Positions 48,400 through 60,480 are shown, counted from the stretch's first letter. The stretch: 64,000 nucleotides of DNA from Plectrocnemia conspersa (GCA_009617715.1 VTFK01000091.1:186001-250000), one strand, 5' to 3'. Program-made: numbers and translations. Notes: generated from the letters alone by a model not told the origin.

Positions 48400-48615
48400 A
48401 AAAATGATCCTCGAAGTGGAAGGTCTGTAAGTGCTACTGATTTGATTCACAATATTGTAATAGCAGATTGGCAAATCATGGATCGAAAAATATATTTTTT
48501 AATAAGTGAGTAAATTGGGTTTAATTTCAATACTGATATTTTTATTGAAAGCTTTTTTACTACTGAAGAGACATGGATTTACTACTATCAGCCTGAATCA
48601 GTATACAAACGAATT
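48400..48615 (+). pseudogene. Mariner-like transposase remnant
   Basis: Plus-strand translation gives DPRSGRSVSATDLIHNIVIA (48407-48466), corresponding to the PRSGRP linker after the helix-turn-helix domain. After a gap it gives ESFFTTEETWIYYYQPESV (about 48548-48604), corresponding to the mariner block ending in DETWI-x-YY-PE with the first catalytic Asp changed to Glu. The later catalytic residues are absent. It is a dead fragment. Confidence 0.65.
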
Positions 48616-49190
48616 CACTACATTCAAATATTGATCGTGAACCATAATATAACAATACTACTCTAATTGTGTGTGCCATCGTTATGAATAGATTGAGTGC
48701 CTCTGGACAGCTGGAAGCACAGGAAGATGATCATAATAAAGAAGGCAGGCCAGATAAATGCGATAGAATTCTTAATGATTTTTTTCTTCATCGCAATTGT
48801 CACTGCCGACAACTCGGGTAGGAAGTCGAGTCTAGCCTCAGTCCGAGCAATGTATTGAAGCCAAAAGTCGTAATTACTCATAAGCAGAATACAACTATTA
48901 AATGAGGGTTGTTTGCTTAAGGCCTTAGACCCTCTACAAACTTTGTAACTTTGTAAATGACCAAATGTTAATTCCTCATATGGGAAAATAACAAGGATGG
49001 CTGATTTTTATAGAGATATGATATAAAGTAAGGCAGTAATCATGTCTTTAAAAATCGTTACATTTCATTATTATGACAGAACCGTTATCAAAAATTTTGT
49101 TGTGATACTCATATTTGACTCTTATTTATCGAAGGTTTCGTACTTGTTAATTAGCAGGGCGTAACGCTCAAAGCCCGTGATGTGTGAAAC
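48616..49190. other. Spacer, nothing recognised
   Basis: A 72-codon minus-strand frame (48663-48881) has no recognisable similarity. No repeat match. Confidence 0.35.
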
Positions 49191-49201
49191 GTCTATTTGC
49201 T

Positions 49202-49263
49202 GTTCAAACCAAAACCCAACATAAACAATAGTTTATTTGTTTATGTTGGGTTTTGGTTTGAAC
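49202..49263. repeat. Perfect 27-bp-arm hairpin formed by repeat-family ends
   Basis: Arms 49202-49228 and 49237-49263 are exact inverted copies around an 8-base loop. The arm sequence gttcaaaccaaaacccaac, with the adjoining gaaacgtctatttgct, is the terminal motif of family B found at 30465-30495 and 63525-63560. This looks like a minimal element made of two ends. Confidence 0.9.
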
Positions 49264-49439
49264 ATAATTAATTCAGAAACGCGAGAATTCTGTGAAACAC
49301 ACATACACCAAGTTTTCCGACCCCTTTCATAGAACACAACAATGAATAAAATACAAAAATGTTTTGATATTTTTAACTTCTGGTAACCCTATCTAAAATG
49401 AAAAATGTAACTAGTAAAATAGTAGAAAACATTGATAAA

Positions 49440-50330
49440 AATAAATATTACACCATTAAAATTTGAATTGAAGGGTCATGGCCGACAGTCCGATGTTACG
49501 ACCCTCGGGTCAATCTGGGACTTTGAAAGATGGCGCTCGGTTTTGGGCCGCGCGCATGCGCACGACAGTCAGAAATGAGCGCACACTTTAAACGCGCTAC
49601 CGATTCGGCGTACAGATAATAATAAAGCTGTGACGGCCCGTCAAATGTGTAGCGTAACGATTTCGAAACGAAACGAAACGTATCCGCCTTTACACAAATT
49701 TACTATCTACGATAAATCACGGATGCACTTCGAATTTAGAGCTATTAACGCAATTGTTCTAAATTGGTTATAGCCCTTTGCGTTACGATGCATTCAAAAT
49801 GGCTGAACCGTTTAAAACGCGATAAACAGTGTTAACACTGAGCCAGTAGACGTAGTTCTTATAAGAATTCAACGAGATTCTACTTACGGAAAGACGCTGT
49901 TGGCAAACAAGATTGACATCTGTCAAATATTGACTACGCGCGATGTCGTCAACTGTCGAGCGTCACTGCACTTTTAAGACGGTGTAACGACTTTTTAACG
50001 CGGATACACGTGAGAAGTTTAGTTTGTAGGTAAAACGCCCTAAAGCGAGAAGCGACCCGAGCAGCGGCGACGACAGCCGTCAGCTGGGAACTCGACTGAA
50101 GTCGGCCGCACGTGAGGCGAACGAGTTTTCACCTTTCTGCCACTGCGTGCGTAATTTTCAAATATTTATTACCAAAATACATTTAACAATCGTTAAACCG
50201 CAATTGTGTCAATCCAAACAATAAAACATCGATCAATTAACATCGGTTCGCGGTTTCGAAACGGACCTGGCTTTACCATTCATATCGAATCAAATTTTAT
50301 CTAATAAATAGTATACAACTTTGCATACAT
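49440..50330. promoter_or_regulatory. CpG-rich putative promoter or first-exon region
   Basis: This is the most G+C- and CpG-rich block of the window, with no repeat copies. It contains a perfect NRF-1-type palindrome (gcgcatgcgca, 49552-49562), E-box-like cacgtg cores (50008-50013 and 50111-50116) and cagctg (50091-50096). Several plausible splice donors (for example TAG|GTAAAA near 50028-50035) could close a non-coding first exon, but no open frame supports either strand. A start site for a gene lying outside the window is a reasonable inference; the direction is not resolved. Confidence 0.4.
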
Positions 50331-52227
50331 AAAGGGTGTTGTAATTTAACGAGTGACGTAAGTCACGATTCGATCATAATAATAATTAAACTCATCTAAT
50401 ATTACAAACAGGACTAGATTAACATCGAATACACGATTCTCATTTTTTAGAGTATATTACCATTTTTTTTTTTTGTGTATAATAACAATGTTATGATATA
50501 CAAGATTTACTTATTGTATGCAACTAAGACAATATATACATACCAAATAATAAAATAAGTAGAACATATGCTATAAATGTATTTTTCAATAAAATTTTTA
50601 CTGCGAATAAAAATTAAAAAAAAATATTTTTTCTTCCGAAAATGACATTTTCAGTGGGATTTTTCTAATATCATTGAAATTAAAGATAAAATTTGTATAC
50701 TTGTATTTATTATTATCTCATATGAAAGGGCTACAAAAAACTACTTTACTTAAAAAAATTTGTAGTGTTTATATTTGATTTCCTCGTTTCAATTAATTTT
50801 CATTCCTTAAAAAATGTTTCATAGATTTGAACAATTGAAGAACCTATGTCTAGTGAATACAACTGTGTAATAAAACTTCTCAGTCTTGACTGTAAATAGC
50901 GGTATAAGAGTATACGAGTGCAAATTTTTCTTGATTTATGAAAATATCTTTGGGTGTTTGACTAGGAAATTACAACTCTTCTTTTATGAATTGGACAATT
51001 CATAGATGGATATGGAGCTTTGGATAGCAAAAGGGCATTGTCAACTAGGCTACTTTAAACCTAATTTTTTTAATTAAAATTTACATATTTGAATTTTTAA
51101 AGCTACTTTAGAAACTTCCATAAGCACTCCAAATGTGTTTAGTGGCTATTTTTGCGTTACTTTTTAAATGGAATTCGTACACAATGCAATTCTGTAAATG
51201 CTCTTTCGATGGACAGTTGTTTGCCATTCATCATGACAGGGTAAGGGGGCAATTATTAAGGGGTAAAATTAAGAACAAGTATTCTTTTAAAATAAAAACA
51301 CTAAAACACGTATGTATCGTACCGCAGTCCAAAGACAACTGGTTGTAAAACTAGATCACCAGAAAAAATGACATTACATCCGGGTTTTGAACTTTGGATA
51401 ATTTTAGAAAAAGGGGAAATTTTATAAATAAAAGTACTTGGATTATTATATTTGGAAAAAATCCAGATTTTTATATGTAACTTTAGCATACTGTAACATA
51501 TTTATCAAATATTATTTACTTCTTGAGTGATCTATACGTTCAAAAATAAGTAAAAAATTAGAGATTTAAAATTGAAAAAAACACACAAATATTATTACGA
51601 AATAATCATTATTTTAAATAAAATTTCAACTAGCAGTTTGATATTTTTCTTCTTCAAAATCACAAGTAAATTAATTGCAAAAAATTATATTACATTAAAA
51701 AAAATGGTTCGACATAAAAAGGTTTTGAGTCCCTGCTAACGAGTATGTAGAAATGCCTATTATGTTGGAAAGATGGACTGTGAGATGAAAACACAGGATC
51801 GAATTAGTGCGTCTTAATAGACCATAGTTATTTTTTGTGTTTTTTCTTGATTTATTGCGACGAAGAAAAACGTTAAAAAATTATTTAAAAAATGACACAT
51901 TTAAGTTATTTTGGCCCTTTTTTTTTTTACACAATTGGTTCCAAGAGCTCCGCCAAATTGACGATTGAGTTTTGGTGGAACGGAAAGCTTTTTCTAGATA
52001 TAAGAATTTTATAAAAATACATAAAGTCTGAGTCGGCAGAACCATCCCCACTATTTGCACAATATTGATTTTATGGTGTTTTTTATGGGAATGAAATGTC
52101 GCAATTTGAATTTTTTTGATAAAAATAAGGCACTTGTTTAAAATGTCAATAGTACGCTTAGAAACCACTGTTATAAAAAAACGGCTACGAAACGGCAACA
52201 ACGATTTACTACATAAATACGTTTGAA
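50331..52227. other. A+T-rich spacer
   Basis: No repeat family or coding sequence was recognised. The open frame 51881-52201 (106 codons, minus) has no known similarity and A+T-driven composition. Confidence 0.4.
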
Positions 52228-53040
52228 AATATATCGGTAAGAATAGCTATCATATTTTTAAAACATAATGTAATATTCAAGTGCAGACAAACTACGGGGC
52301 AATATGTGAGATGCGACGTCTGTCTATTTATTTTTTCGTTTATTTTCCCCTGAGAGATGAGTTGACTTAGTTTGTATTTTGGACTTGACCTAATGAAAGT
52401 TCTAAAACCATAATTACTTTTAGAACTTTCATTAAGGTTAGATTCGGGTTTCAACGGCAAATGGATGTTTACCTATTGACTAAAATTCGGTTTGAATATA
52501 CTTCAGCCAATACACTTATATCAGAAGTCTGTATTATTATCGGTAAGGATAGCTATCATATTTTAGAACATGTAATACCAAAGTGCAGTCTAACTATGGA
52601 GCAATATGTGAGATGCACCATCAGTCTATACTTCTTCCGCTTATTTATCGCTAAGAGATGAGTTGGCTTAGATTGTATTTTAGACTTTAGAGCTAATGAA
52701 AGTTGTAAAACTATAATTAGGTTAAGTTGGGTTTGGTTAATTCGTTAAGACGTTATCGACGGCACGATTTTATCGCTTTTTACGTGGATTTTTACGCTTT
52801 TTACCCTCCTATTGATCAAAATTGGACTTGAATATAATTTGAGCAGAAGAATTTAGTGATATCGGTAAGGATAGCTGTCATATTTTTAAAACTGTATTTC
52901 TTTTTCCACTTATTTTTCCCTGAGAGATAAGTTGACTTAGCTTGTATTTTGGAATTAATCTAATGAAAGTTCTAAAATCATAATTAGTTTTAGAATTTTC
53001 ATTAGATTAAGGTTTGAAAAATAAATGGACGTTCCGCAAC
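52228..53040 (+). repeat. Head-to-tail trimer of the family B module
   Basis: Three units start with tatcggtaagaatagctatc-type sequence at about 52232, 52540 and 52861 (spacing about 307 and 322 bp). Each continues with a caatatgtgagatgcg phrase (lost in unit 3), 'cttattttcccctgagagatgagttgactta' and ctaatgaaagttctaaaac, ending near gggttt. In units 1 and 3 the ends form hairpins: taatgaaagttctaaaa faces ttttagaactttcatta (52391-52436, 52966-53005). Between units 2 and 3 lies a remnant of the hairpin module (gcacgattttatcgcttttt, 52755-52774). This is a tandem array of a dispersed element. Confidence 0.75.
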
Positions 53041-53099
53041 TATTAAATTGAATTCCGTAGACATTTTATACCAGCATAAAATTTCCCTAGGGCCCATCA

Positions 53100-53300
53100 C
53101 TTAAAATCGTGTCAGATAAATTACTTTTTTCACTTGCAAAAATATATATCGCATAAAAATGTATTTCGGTATTATTTCACTGAAATTACATATTTAAAAA
53201 AATATTTTGGGACTGTTTTTTTAGATTTTCTTTGAGCGATAACCCAAGAATTTCTGGTTAAGTATATGGGACGTCATTTCAGTTTTTCAGACAGTAGTCA
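53100..53300 (+). repeat. Repeat family C fragment
   Basis: Contains ttgcaaaaatatatatcgca, tttcactgaaattacatatt, cccaagaatttctggttaag and gacgtcatttcag, in the same order as 8070-8200. Confidence 0.65.
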
Positions 53301-54060
53301 TTTTTTAAAATATTTTTTAATATTTCAATAAGTGATATGCATTTTGTGGTCATATAATAAAAATCTGAAATAAAAACGATTGTAACACATTTTTTAATTA
53401 GCATGACAACCCTGGCGTCGTAGTGACACTTGTCAAAATCCGCGCGCGAAGTTTGAATTGCACAAACTATTAGCGGTTGCAATCTGCGATCTCGAAAACG
53501 ACCGATGACAGTTACAGTAGTCGCGACATGGGTGTGGTCATTTACATTATGTTTCATTCGAGATTAGTGTATATGATAAAATATGCACAACACAAAACAC
53601 AACACAATACGCAAATAAACAGCAGAGCGATAATTTGTGACAATTTATTATGCCCATTATTAAGCGTTAATTGATTTATTCGTGTAAAATATTGTGTTTA
53701 GGTAATTTTACATTACAATGTATAATATAATACGTATATGTAGGATGATATAAAAGCGGTCGGTACTTATCCAGTCGGCTAATAAAGGGCGTGCGTATAA
53801 TAACAAGGTATCGTATCGATGCACATTAATTACTGTCACTAGTGTATAACGTAACGCACGTAATTGAATCGTACCAGAATGAAACGAACACCGAGAAGAG
53901 AACAGTACTGGCCGGGTCCAGCGGCAGTACACAACTGAACGGTCAACTCGCACACGAACGTCCGATCTCACACCGTTCACTACTGCCGCTGCATAGATAT
54001 TGTAGATCTACTGTTTTCCTATACCTCGCTTGCTGCGTTTACCTTCATTGACACTTTCAT
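53301..54060. promoter_or_regulatory. Complex single-copy block with a possible TATA-box promoter
   Basis: G+C-richer sequence runs from about 53400 to 54060. TATAAAAG at 53749-53756 is followed, about 24 bp from its start, by an initiator-like tccagtc (53770-53776). That spacing is a little short for an arthropod TATA/initiator pair, so the promoter is only a suggestion. Open frames on both strands (up to 92 codons) overlap and lack known domains. Confidence 0.25.
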
Positions 54061-54796
54061 ACTTCATACTATTCGTAAACAATGATTGATGTTTTTTCTC
54101 AATGCATTTCGTTAATATATTACGGGGTTCTTTTATTACCTGTAGAACTTTGTACCTAAATAGATAATATCATACATACACATATTCAATTTAGTAATTC
54201 ATACTTTTTAAATAGCCGCCTCGGCGTAGTAACGTTTCTTATATTTATTTATGATATCAATAAAGCTATTCATAATGTCAAATTCTTACTTTTATCTACC
54301 GGTCACACCAATTGGCGTCCTGAGCGTGACGAACGTTAAATACCGCAGACGGCAATTAGCGTCTTTTGTGTATGATGGTTTTCATGTAAAATTAAGAAAT
54401 TAAGTTAGGTGTTTTATATTATTGTTTTTAAAACGTGACTATGAATTTATGAATAGGTATGAATTTTTATTTTATGAAAAAAAAATTATGCTTAGTTAAT
54501 TGCAAAGGTCCATTATAAAAAATATATTTATGTCCTTTTTTAAAATATTCTTTGATTTTTGTGAGTGAATTTATCATACCACTAATCATTAGATCAGTCA
54601 TACTCAACCTTTTTTCGGGGCAAATACAGATATAATGATGTAAAAATAAGACTAAAATAATTATAACTTATTTTTATTTCATGTACATATTGTATGTGTA
54701 TAAACAGAATGGTTTTTTAGAGGTATTGAACTTGAAAATAAAATAAAACACATAAAAATCGTGGTAATGGCCATTATATCGGCTTTATTGGAGAGA
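54061..54796. other. A+T-rich spacer
   Basis: A stretch at 54594-54625 (agtcatactcaaccttttttc) resembles ends of hAT-like elements. It is not supported by a partner end. Confidence 0.3.
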
Positions 54797-55015
54797 TTAT
54801 GTTATACCATTAGTGTTTAAATATGATTTCGGGCATATGGCACCGCGGCTGGCTCTGATAAGGCGCAATCTGGAAGTGCAATTTTTGAGCATCTGGGGCC
54901 GTATATTGGCAATAACGCGGCGAATGTTGGCTTCCAATTCTATCGGCGTAGACTAACGACTTCACATATCCCCGCAGAAAATAATCCAAAGGTTTGAAAA
55001 AGGGTGCATCTCTAT
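54797..55015 (-). pseudogene. Mariner/Tc3-like transposase C-terminal remnant
   Basis: On the minus strand the translation gives PLDYFLRGYVKSLVYAD (frame 1). After a small deletion, frame 2 gives ELEANIRRVIANIRPQMLKN, followed by CTSRLRLIRASRGAICPK. The first block is the segment after the last catalytic acid in mariner-group transposases (usually PLDFFLWGYVKS-x-VYAD); the second is the usual C-terminal ANIRRVI-x-x-IRPxML...RL...RGAH segment. The rest of the gene is absent. The frame break near 54945-54955 makes it non-functional. Confidence 0.75.
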
Positions 55016-57605
55016 AGTTTTAAATCAAATCGCTCATGAACAACAAACAAAAAAATATATAAATACACATTAATACGAATATATTCAAAATTATTTATTT
55101 ATTCAAAAATTAATGTAATTTCTGATGTTGAGACAAACTTTTAACTATTTCAGACAAATCATGTTCCTGGTTGGTACAGGCTACTCTTAATATATCATCA
55201 AAGTGAGAAGCACTAATCAGTAAGTCGATTTCTATATACGTTATCTACATATTTCATTTTGCCTTATCACCCCAAATCCACATGATCTCTCGCCGACAGG
55301 TTTTCGCCTTTTCCGCCACTTGGAATTATATTTAAGGAATAAAATGTTCCGAACCCAGGCGGAAGAAATTACGAGGTTCGAATACTTTAGATTTAATTTT
55401 CATTTAACAATTATTGCCATCATCTTTATATGGAAAATTTTTATAGCTGCGTTGAAATAGCAAAAAAATAATATTTGAATTAATATTATAAGAATTGCAA
55501 TACCGGTATTTCCGGTATTGCAATTTTCTTCCCTAATTCTAGTATCTCTATGTTACATATAACATATAGAGGAAAATGACGGTTTTGTTACTATAAAGTG
55601 GCCTGTTTCTCTCTACCAAAATATATGTACGTATTCCTCTTTTCGTCTATGCGACTTGATAATTGATCAGCCCGTGTGTATGATACATCATAATTAGATA
55701 CTTTGTACTAAAACTGTCGAATTCACTTTGGGAACTATTGACGTAGTTATCGATTAATGGCAAAATCTGTACTCATAAATATATAAAAAATATAATAATA
55801 TTTTGTTCATTAATTATTTATATACTGGCAATTTAATTGGCAGCTTGGGAATTCAGCGAGAAGATCTCTGTTCGATCTTGCCCCATAATGATTTCAATGG
55901 CGCAACTCTGCGACATCGCAGCACTAAAAAAGGAAAAGACCGCTTTTGATATTTTTTAAATTAATAAATAATAGCTCACACACAATCTCGAATCACCACA
56001 CCTCTACCGGTTAAAGTTGCATTTTTATGTCATAAATCTACTAAACAGTCTTATCCAATACTTTCCTAACCATCGTGATTTAATTAAATTACACACGCCT
56101 CATAAGTGTCCATCTATTTAAATATCTCATTGCAAAATAATGTATTTCTGCACACTTATGGCAAGTACTAATAATATAACCTTATAAAGAAGAAGGCGAC
56201 GTCTCACGATTCCATAATGTGATATCATAAAATAACAATATTGGTGTCAATAAATTCAATATTAAAACCAATTCGGATTTATCTTGGCCATAAAAACGAT
56301 AGCGCAAACCAGGGCATATTCAAAATCGTTAAACAGATAAAGTTTATGCGATCCAATATTGCGCCACTGTTGAATTGTTTAAATTACATTATATTAAATG
56401 TAATATCAAACAAAATTATCTCTTTTTTTGAATTTTAAATTTATTTATTTAATATATGTGCATATGTACTGAATATGGTTTTTATTTATATATGCTTTAA
56501 TTAAAGAATTGTGATAATGTATCTAGCCGATATGTATTTTTTAAATAAATTTGCTTATGGCGTGATTTCTTCGGCTTTTGACTAACGTCATAAAATGGCG
56601 CTAAGTGCCTCGATTCGATTTTCACGCTAGAAGCTTCAAAACTGTCACGTATTCGCGATTTACTGTGCTTAGATTTTATCCTATAGCTTTGTAATTCACG
56701 CGCTAAACAGGCGGCAAATCGTAAATTGAACGTAAATGGAGAAATTACGGCCGTAAATGCATTAATGTTGGCCATGTCGACCGATGGTAATCATACACAA
56801 TAATTATTAGATAATTTTACGTCCCTAATGTTCGAACGATCGAAGTTAAATTGTCTCATTAGATTATTTTACGGTGAATATACAATATAGTTGTTGTCTT
56901 AAACTGAGCCTAAACAACATCAGTGGCAGATCTAAATGAATATTAAAAGGGGAGTCAGTTACATAAATTGGCGATACAACTCGTATCAATCTTTCACATA
57001 AGGAGAATTGTGATTTAAATAGTGAGAAGGTAATGTTAAACACTATGTTTAATAAGGGATTGCTTGTGGCCAACTTGTCTGTATTGTATTTATTTATCCA
57101 TGATAGTCTAAATTATTTTTGTATATGAAATAAATTCATACTTTCATAGTTTAACGAGAGGAGGGAGGATTTACATAAATAAAAATGTAATTAACAATAA
57201 AATCTTAATATTTATTTACGTACAATGATATATTTCTAGCAATTTGGGAAAAACAACCAAAAATTTAAAGAGCGTCTGAGTCTTTATTTATTAATAATAT
57301 TATATATTTGCCATTGTCTCGTGCACGGAACATATTATTATACGAATTATTTTGTCATCATTGAAAACGACCACAATAGTTTCTTAAAATTTGCCACTTG
57401 AAAACATACTACATAAACGGAATTTAACTAAGCTAAATAAGCCTTCTCTTCCACTCGTTCAAGCTATGTCAAAAATTACTCATATAAACATTACTTCGAG
57501 AGAACCACTCGATCCAATCTTTCCTCAAATTCGAACCAGAGACCAGAGAGGCCACTTTTACAACTTTGCTGCTCTACATCGACCCAGACCGCCAGATTTT
57601 TGATC
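55016..57605. other. Spacer, nothing coding recognised
   Basis: Mostly A+T-rich, with moderately complex stretches near 55260-55380, 56160-56370 and 56560-56800 that may be single-copy regulatory DNA. Open frames of 60-92 codons (for example 56497-56775 on minus) show no known similarity. Confidence 0.35.
55493..55525. repeat. 14-bp-arm perfect hairpin
   Basis: aattgcaataccgg (55493-55506) and ccggtattgcaatt (55512-55525) pair around a 5-base loop. Confidence 0.85.
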
Positions 57606-57607
57606 AA

Positions 57608-58070
57608 TCTAGACCAGAGCTCTTCAAACTTTTTTGTCTCGTAGACTACTTGCCATTTTTTCGGTCTTAGGTAGACCACTGCTTAACTGATATTGATTTT
57701 TTGCAAATTCATAAATTTCAAATGTGTTTTTCACAGCTGTATAGTGTTACTCACTTTGAAAGATTTACATTTCTAACTTTAGTGAAGTGTAGCGTGAAAA
57801 ACTTAAAAAAAAACACATGTTAAGTTTTATACATTTATTAATTAAATTCAAATTAAAACGAACCAAATTAAAATTTAATATTTGTTACATAAAATGATTA
57901 AGTAAAAATAAATGCTTTTAGTGGGAGGGACGAACCTGGTGCTTTTAACCTAAGCCTGCTCAAATGAGATCCATTATCGTTGACCCCCATTTACATCTCA
58001 TGTACCCCCAATTTTTTTTCCGCTGACATGGACCTCTTGCAGGTCGTCGTCAACCCCTAGGGGGTCGATA
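57608..58070. mobile_element. hAT-like non-autonomous element, tentative
   Basis: The left end (ccagagctcttcaaactttt, 57614-57633, followed by gtagactacttgcca and gtagaccactgc) resembles hAT-type MITE ends that read 'CAGNGNTCTTCAAACTTTTT...GTAGACCAC'. The right side has ccccctaggg-type sequence (cccctagggggtcgatat, 58054-58071). The two ends are not clear inverted repeats of each other, so this may be two fragments. The 62-codon minus-strand frame at 57491-57679 falls partly inside it and is not a gene. Confidence 0.35.
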
Positions 58071-58075
58071 TAGAC

Positions 58076-58336
58076 CCAGTGGCGTAGCTATGGGGGCGGG
58101 CCGCCCCGGGCGGCACTTGCTAGGGAGCGGCATATTCGCGATGGGATCGTCTAGTGTGGTTCTTAACCCTGAATGCACTAAAACATATATAAATCCACGA
58201 ATAACAAGATCTTAATAATAACTAATTTATTATTTTAAGAAATGCTAATTTTATGACCCTACAAAAAATGTATGGGGAGGGGGGCGGCAATTTTAAGGAT
58301 CGCCCTGGGCGGCACATACCCAAGCTACCCTACTGG
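58076..58336. mobile_element. MITE with CAGTGGCGTAGC ends
   Basis: The left end is cagtggcgtagctatggggg followed by cgccccgggcggca. The right end, inverted, is cagtagggtagcttgggta followed by tgccgcccagggcga. These form long imperfect terminal inverted repeats around about 180 bp of A+T-rich DNA. CAGTGGCGTAGC termini are widespread in animal non-autonomous DNA transposons. I could not find a clean target-site duplication. Confidence 0.75.
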
Positions 58337-59340
58337 CTTAGTATAAAAAATATTGGAATATATACGAAAATATCTATATATCCGTATTAACCTCAGATTT
58401 TAATGTTTTTTTTGTAGAAAAATATTATTTTGTAGATTTTTTTAATTTGTGCATTAAATAGGCATGATTTTTTTGTATTTTGTAATAATATAATGTGCAC
58501 TGTGATGTATTAATGTTCGAAAATGTTTTCAAAACATGCAATAAAGTTATTGTGCATTACAATGTGCACTGAGTCTGACGAGGTTAAGCCGGAATACCCG
58601 TATTTAGTGACATACATCAGTACGAGATTGTCAGGTGGTTCATTTTACAAATCTCGATAGCAGTCAATAATCCGTAATATGTTAAAAAAAAATAGGTTGA
58701 GCTTGTGTTAAAATAATTTATTCTATTATAAAATGAATGAATATGATCTATAAATAATATATAAGCCAAAATAATGTGGCACTTACTTACCATTGACAAA
58801 GTACCTTTTCCCCACTACGAAATTGCGAGGATAAAAGGACAAAGAACATGGATATGACACTAAAATTTCCTTACTGGCGAAATTAACGCTTTCAAAACGA
58901 GTATTTATTGTGAGATTCTTCAAGCGCCGCTGCCTTTTTCAGGTGGTAGGCGACTTTTTGTGTAATAGAAACAACAGTTATACCTTCTACGTAGAGCATA
59001 TGGGACAATGGATTTTTGATGATTATTATAAATATCACTAATTATGATTTCTGTTATGATAAAAAAATTATATGGTGTTCGAACCCACTATTTTCAACGT
59101 AACAAGCATTAATTACATTTTTGCGCTGTCATTCTGGTAACGAGTATCATACATATTATGTGTACATTAACAATAGATTGAACACTTTTAAAGGACATCT
59201 GCTAGATACAGTCGTTAAGACTCGTACCAAATAAAACGTTTCCAAGCGAGCAGATAGGAACACCATTGCCGAACTTATACAACCACTAACTAAATTCACT
59301 GGCTAGAATTATTTTTTTTCATTTCCGTTGAAGTGTAAGG
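58337..59340. other. A+T-rich spacer with two repeat fragments
   Basis: 58850-58930 matches the 'atatgacgctaaaatttc' phrase of the 22010/25540 repeat. A B-box-like tgttcgaaccc (minus sense) at 59080-59090 suggests a weak SINE head. Nothing else was recognised. Confidence 0.4.
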
Positions 59341-59344
59341 ATGG

Positions 59345-60480
59345 TGATCTCCTCCCCTTTCCCAGATCTGGGAGAGGGCTAACTTGGCATTTGCCCGGGG
59401 GCGGCAAAAATTGGTGTAAAGAAAAATACCATTCATAAAAACAAATAAAATACATGAACGTGTCATTTTAAACACTCCCCAGGTACTTAAGAATCTTTTA
59501 AGTGACCCTTCGATGAAATTAACAAATTAATGTATTTAAAATCAAACAATAACCAATGGTAATTTTTGCCGCACATCCCAATGCCTCTATGTTTAAAATA
59601 TAAATCGCTAATAAACTATTTTAAAGCTTTCATTAGAAAGGTTTACTACTTAAAATAAAAAAATAATATAATTTGACTTGTTCAAAATTGTTTAATTTAT
59701 AGTTTTTGCTAATTTTTTTGTGAAAAATGCATAGGGAGTATGGCGCGCCCCTTTCATAATTTTGTTTATATTATTTAATTGATTTTTAAGAATATTGCCT
59801 TTTTTTAAATTAAATGTTTAAAAGCACGTTGTATTTTAATATGCATATGTTAGTGATTTCATACCAGTGAAAGTATACTTTTATTGATGTTTTAGGGAAT
59901 TCGTATTCCAAATATGCACACTTTCGCCAGTGAATGCTTATTATTATAGATGAAAATACAATTTCACTGGTAATCGCCGGTTAAAGTATAAGTTTTGACA
60001 CAAATGCTTTTTCATCCTACATTCAATTAAATAAATTAGTTGATATTTATTCATGGGGTGTTCAATGATCGGACCAACGCTCGCTTGCACCTAGCTTGTT
60101 CAACATTTTTGTTCACATGATCGTCCTATATTTTTATTGACTGCTTGGTATTTATTCTAACCAACCTATATTTTTATTCTGACCATATGCTATTCTTATT
60201 CTAATTTAATTATGACCAGGTTTACGAAATAAAGATTCACTGGCCTCAAGCAGTGAATTTATTGTGTGACATGCTTTCACCGACTGAGTTGGTGAAAGTA
60301 TATTTTCGCTGGAAAATAGATTCACTGCAACACATACATTTATTTTTTTTATAAAATAGGGTTTTCACTTTTTAAAAATACCTACAAAAATTCGTTGTCA
60401 AAATATAAAATATACAAAGGGCAGAAAATATTTTTTTGCCCAGGGCGGAGAAAAAGCTGGATCGGGGCCTGACAATGGCT
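59345..60480. mobile_element. ~1.1-kb non-autonomous element with gcccgggggcgg ends, containing family C DNA
   Basis: The left side has cttggcatttgcccgggggc (59382-59401). The right side, inverted, has a 'ccccgatccagctttttctccgccctgggcaaaa' segment (60435-60473), giving an imperfect inverted pair related to the 58076-58336 MITE. The interior 59850-60330 has several family C phrases: ccagtgaaagtata, tttcactggtaatcg, ggtgaaagtatattttcgct. No transposase was found. Confidence 0.45.

Noticed and set aside
57491..57679. 62-codon minus-strand frame with a coding-like start
   Set aside because: Partly inside a hAT-like repeat end, with no domain or splice context.
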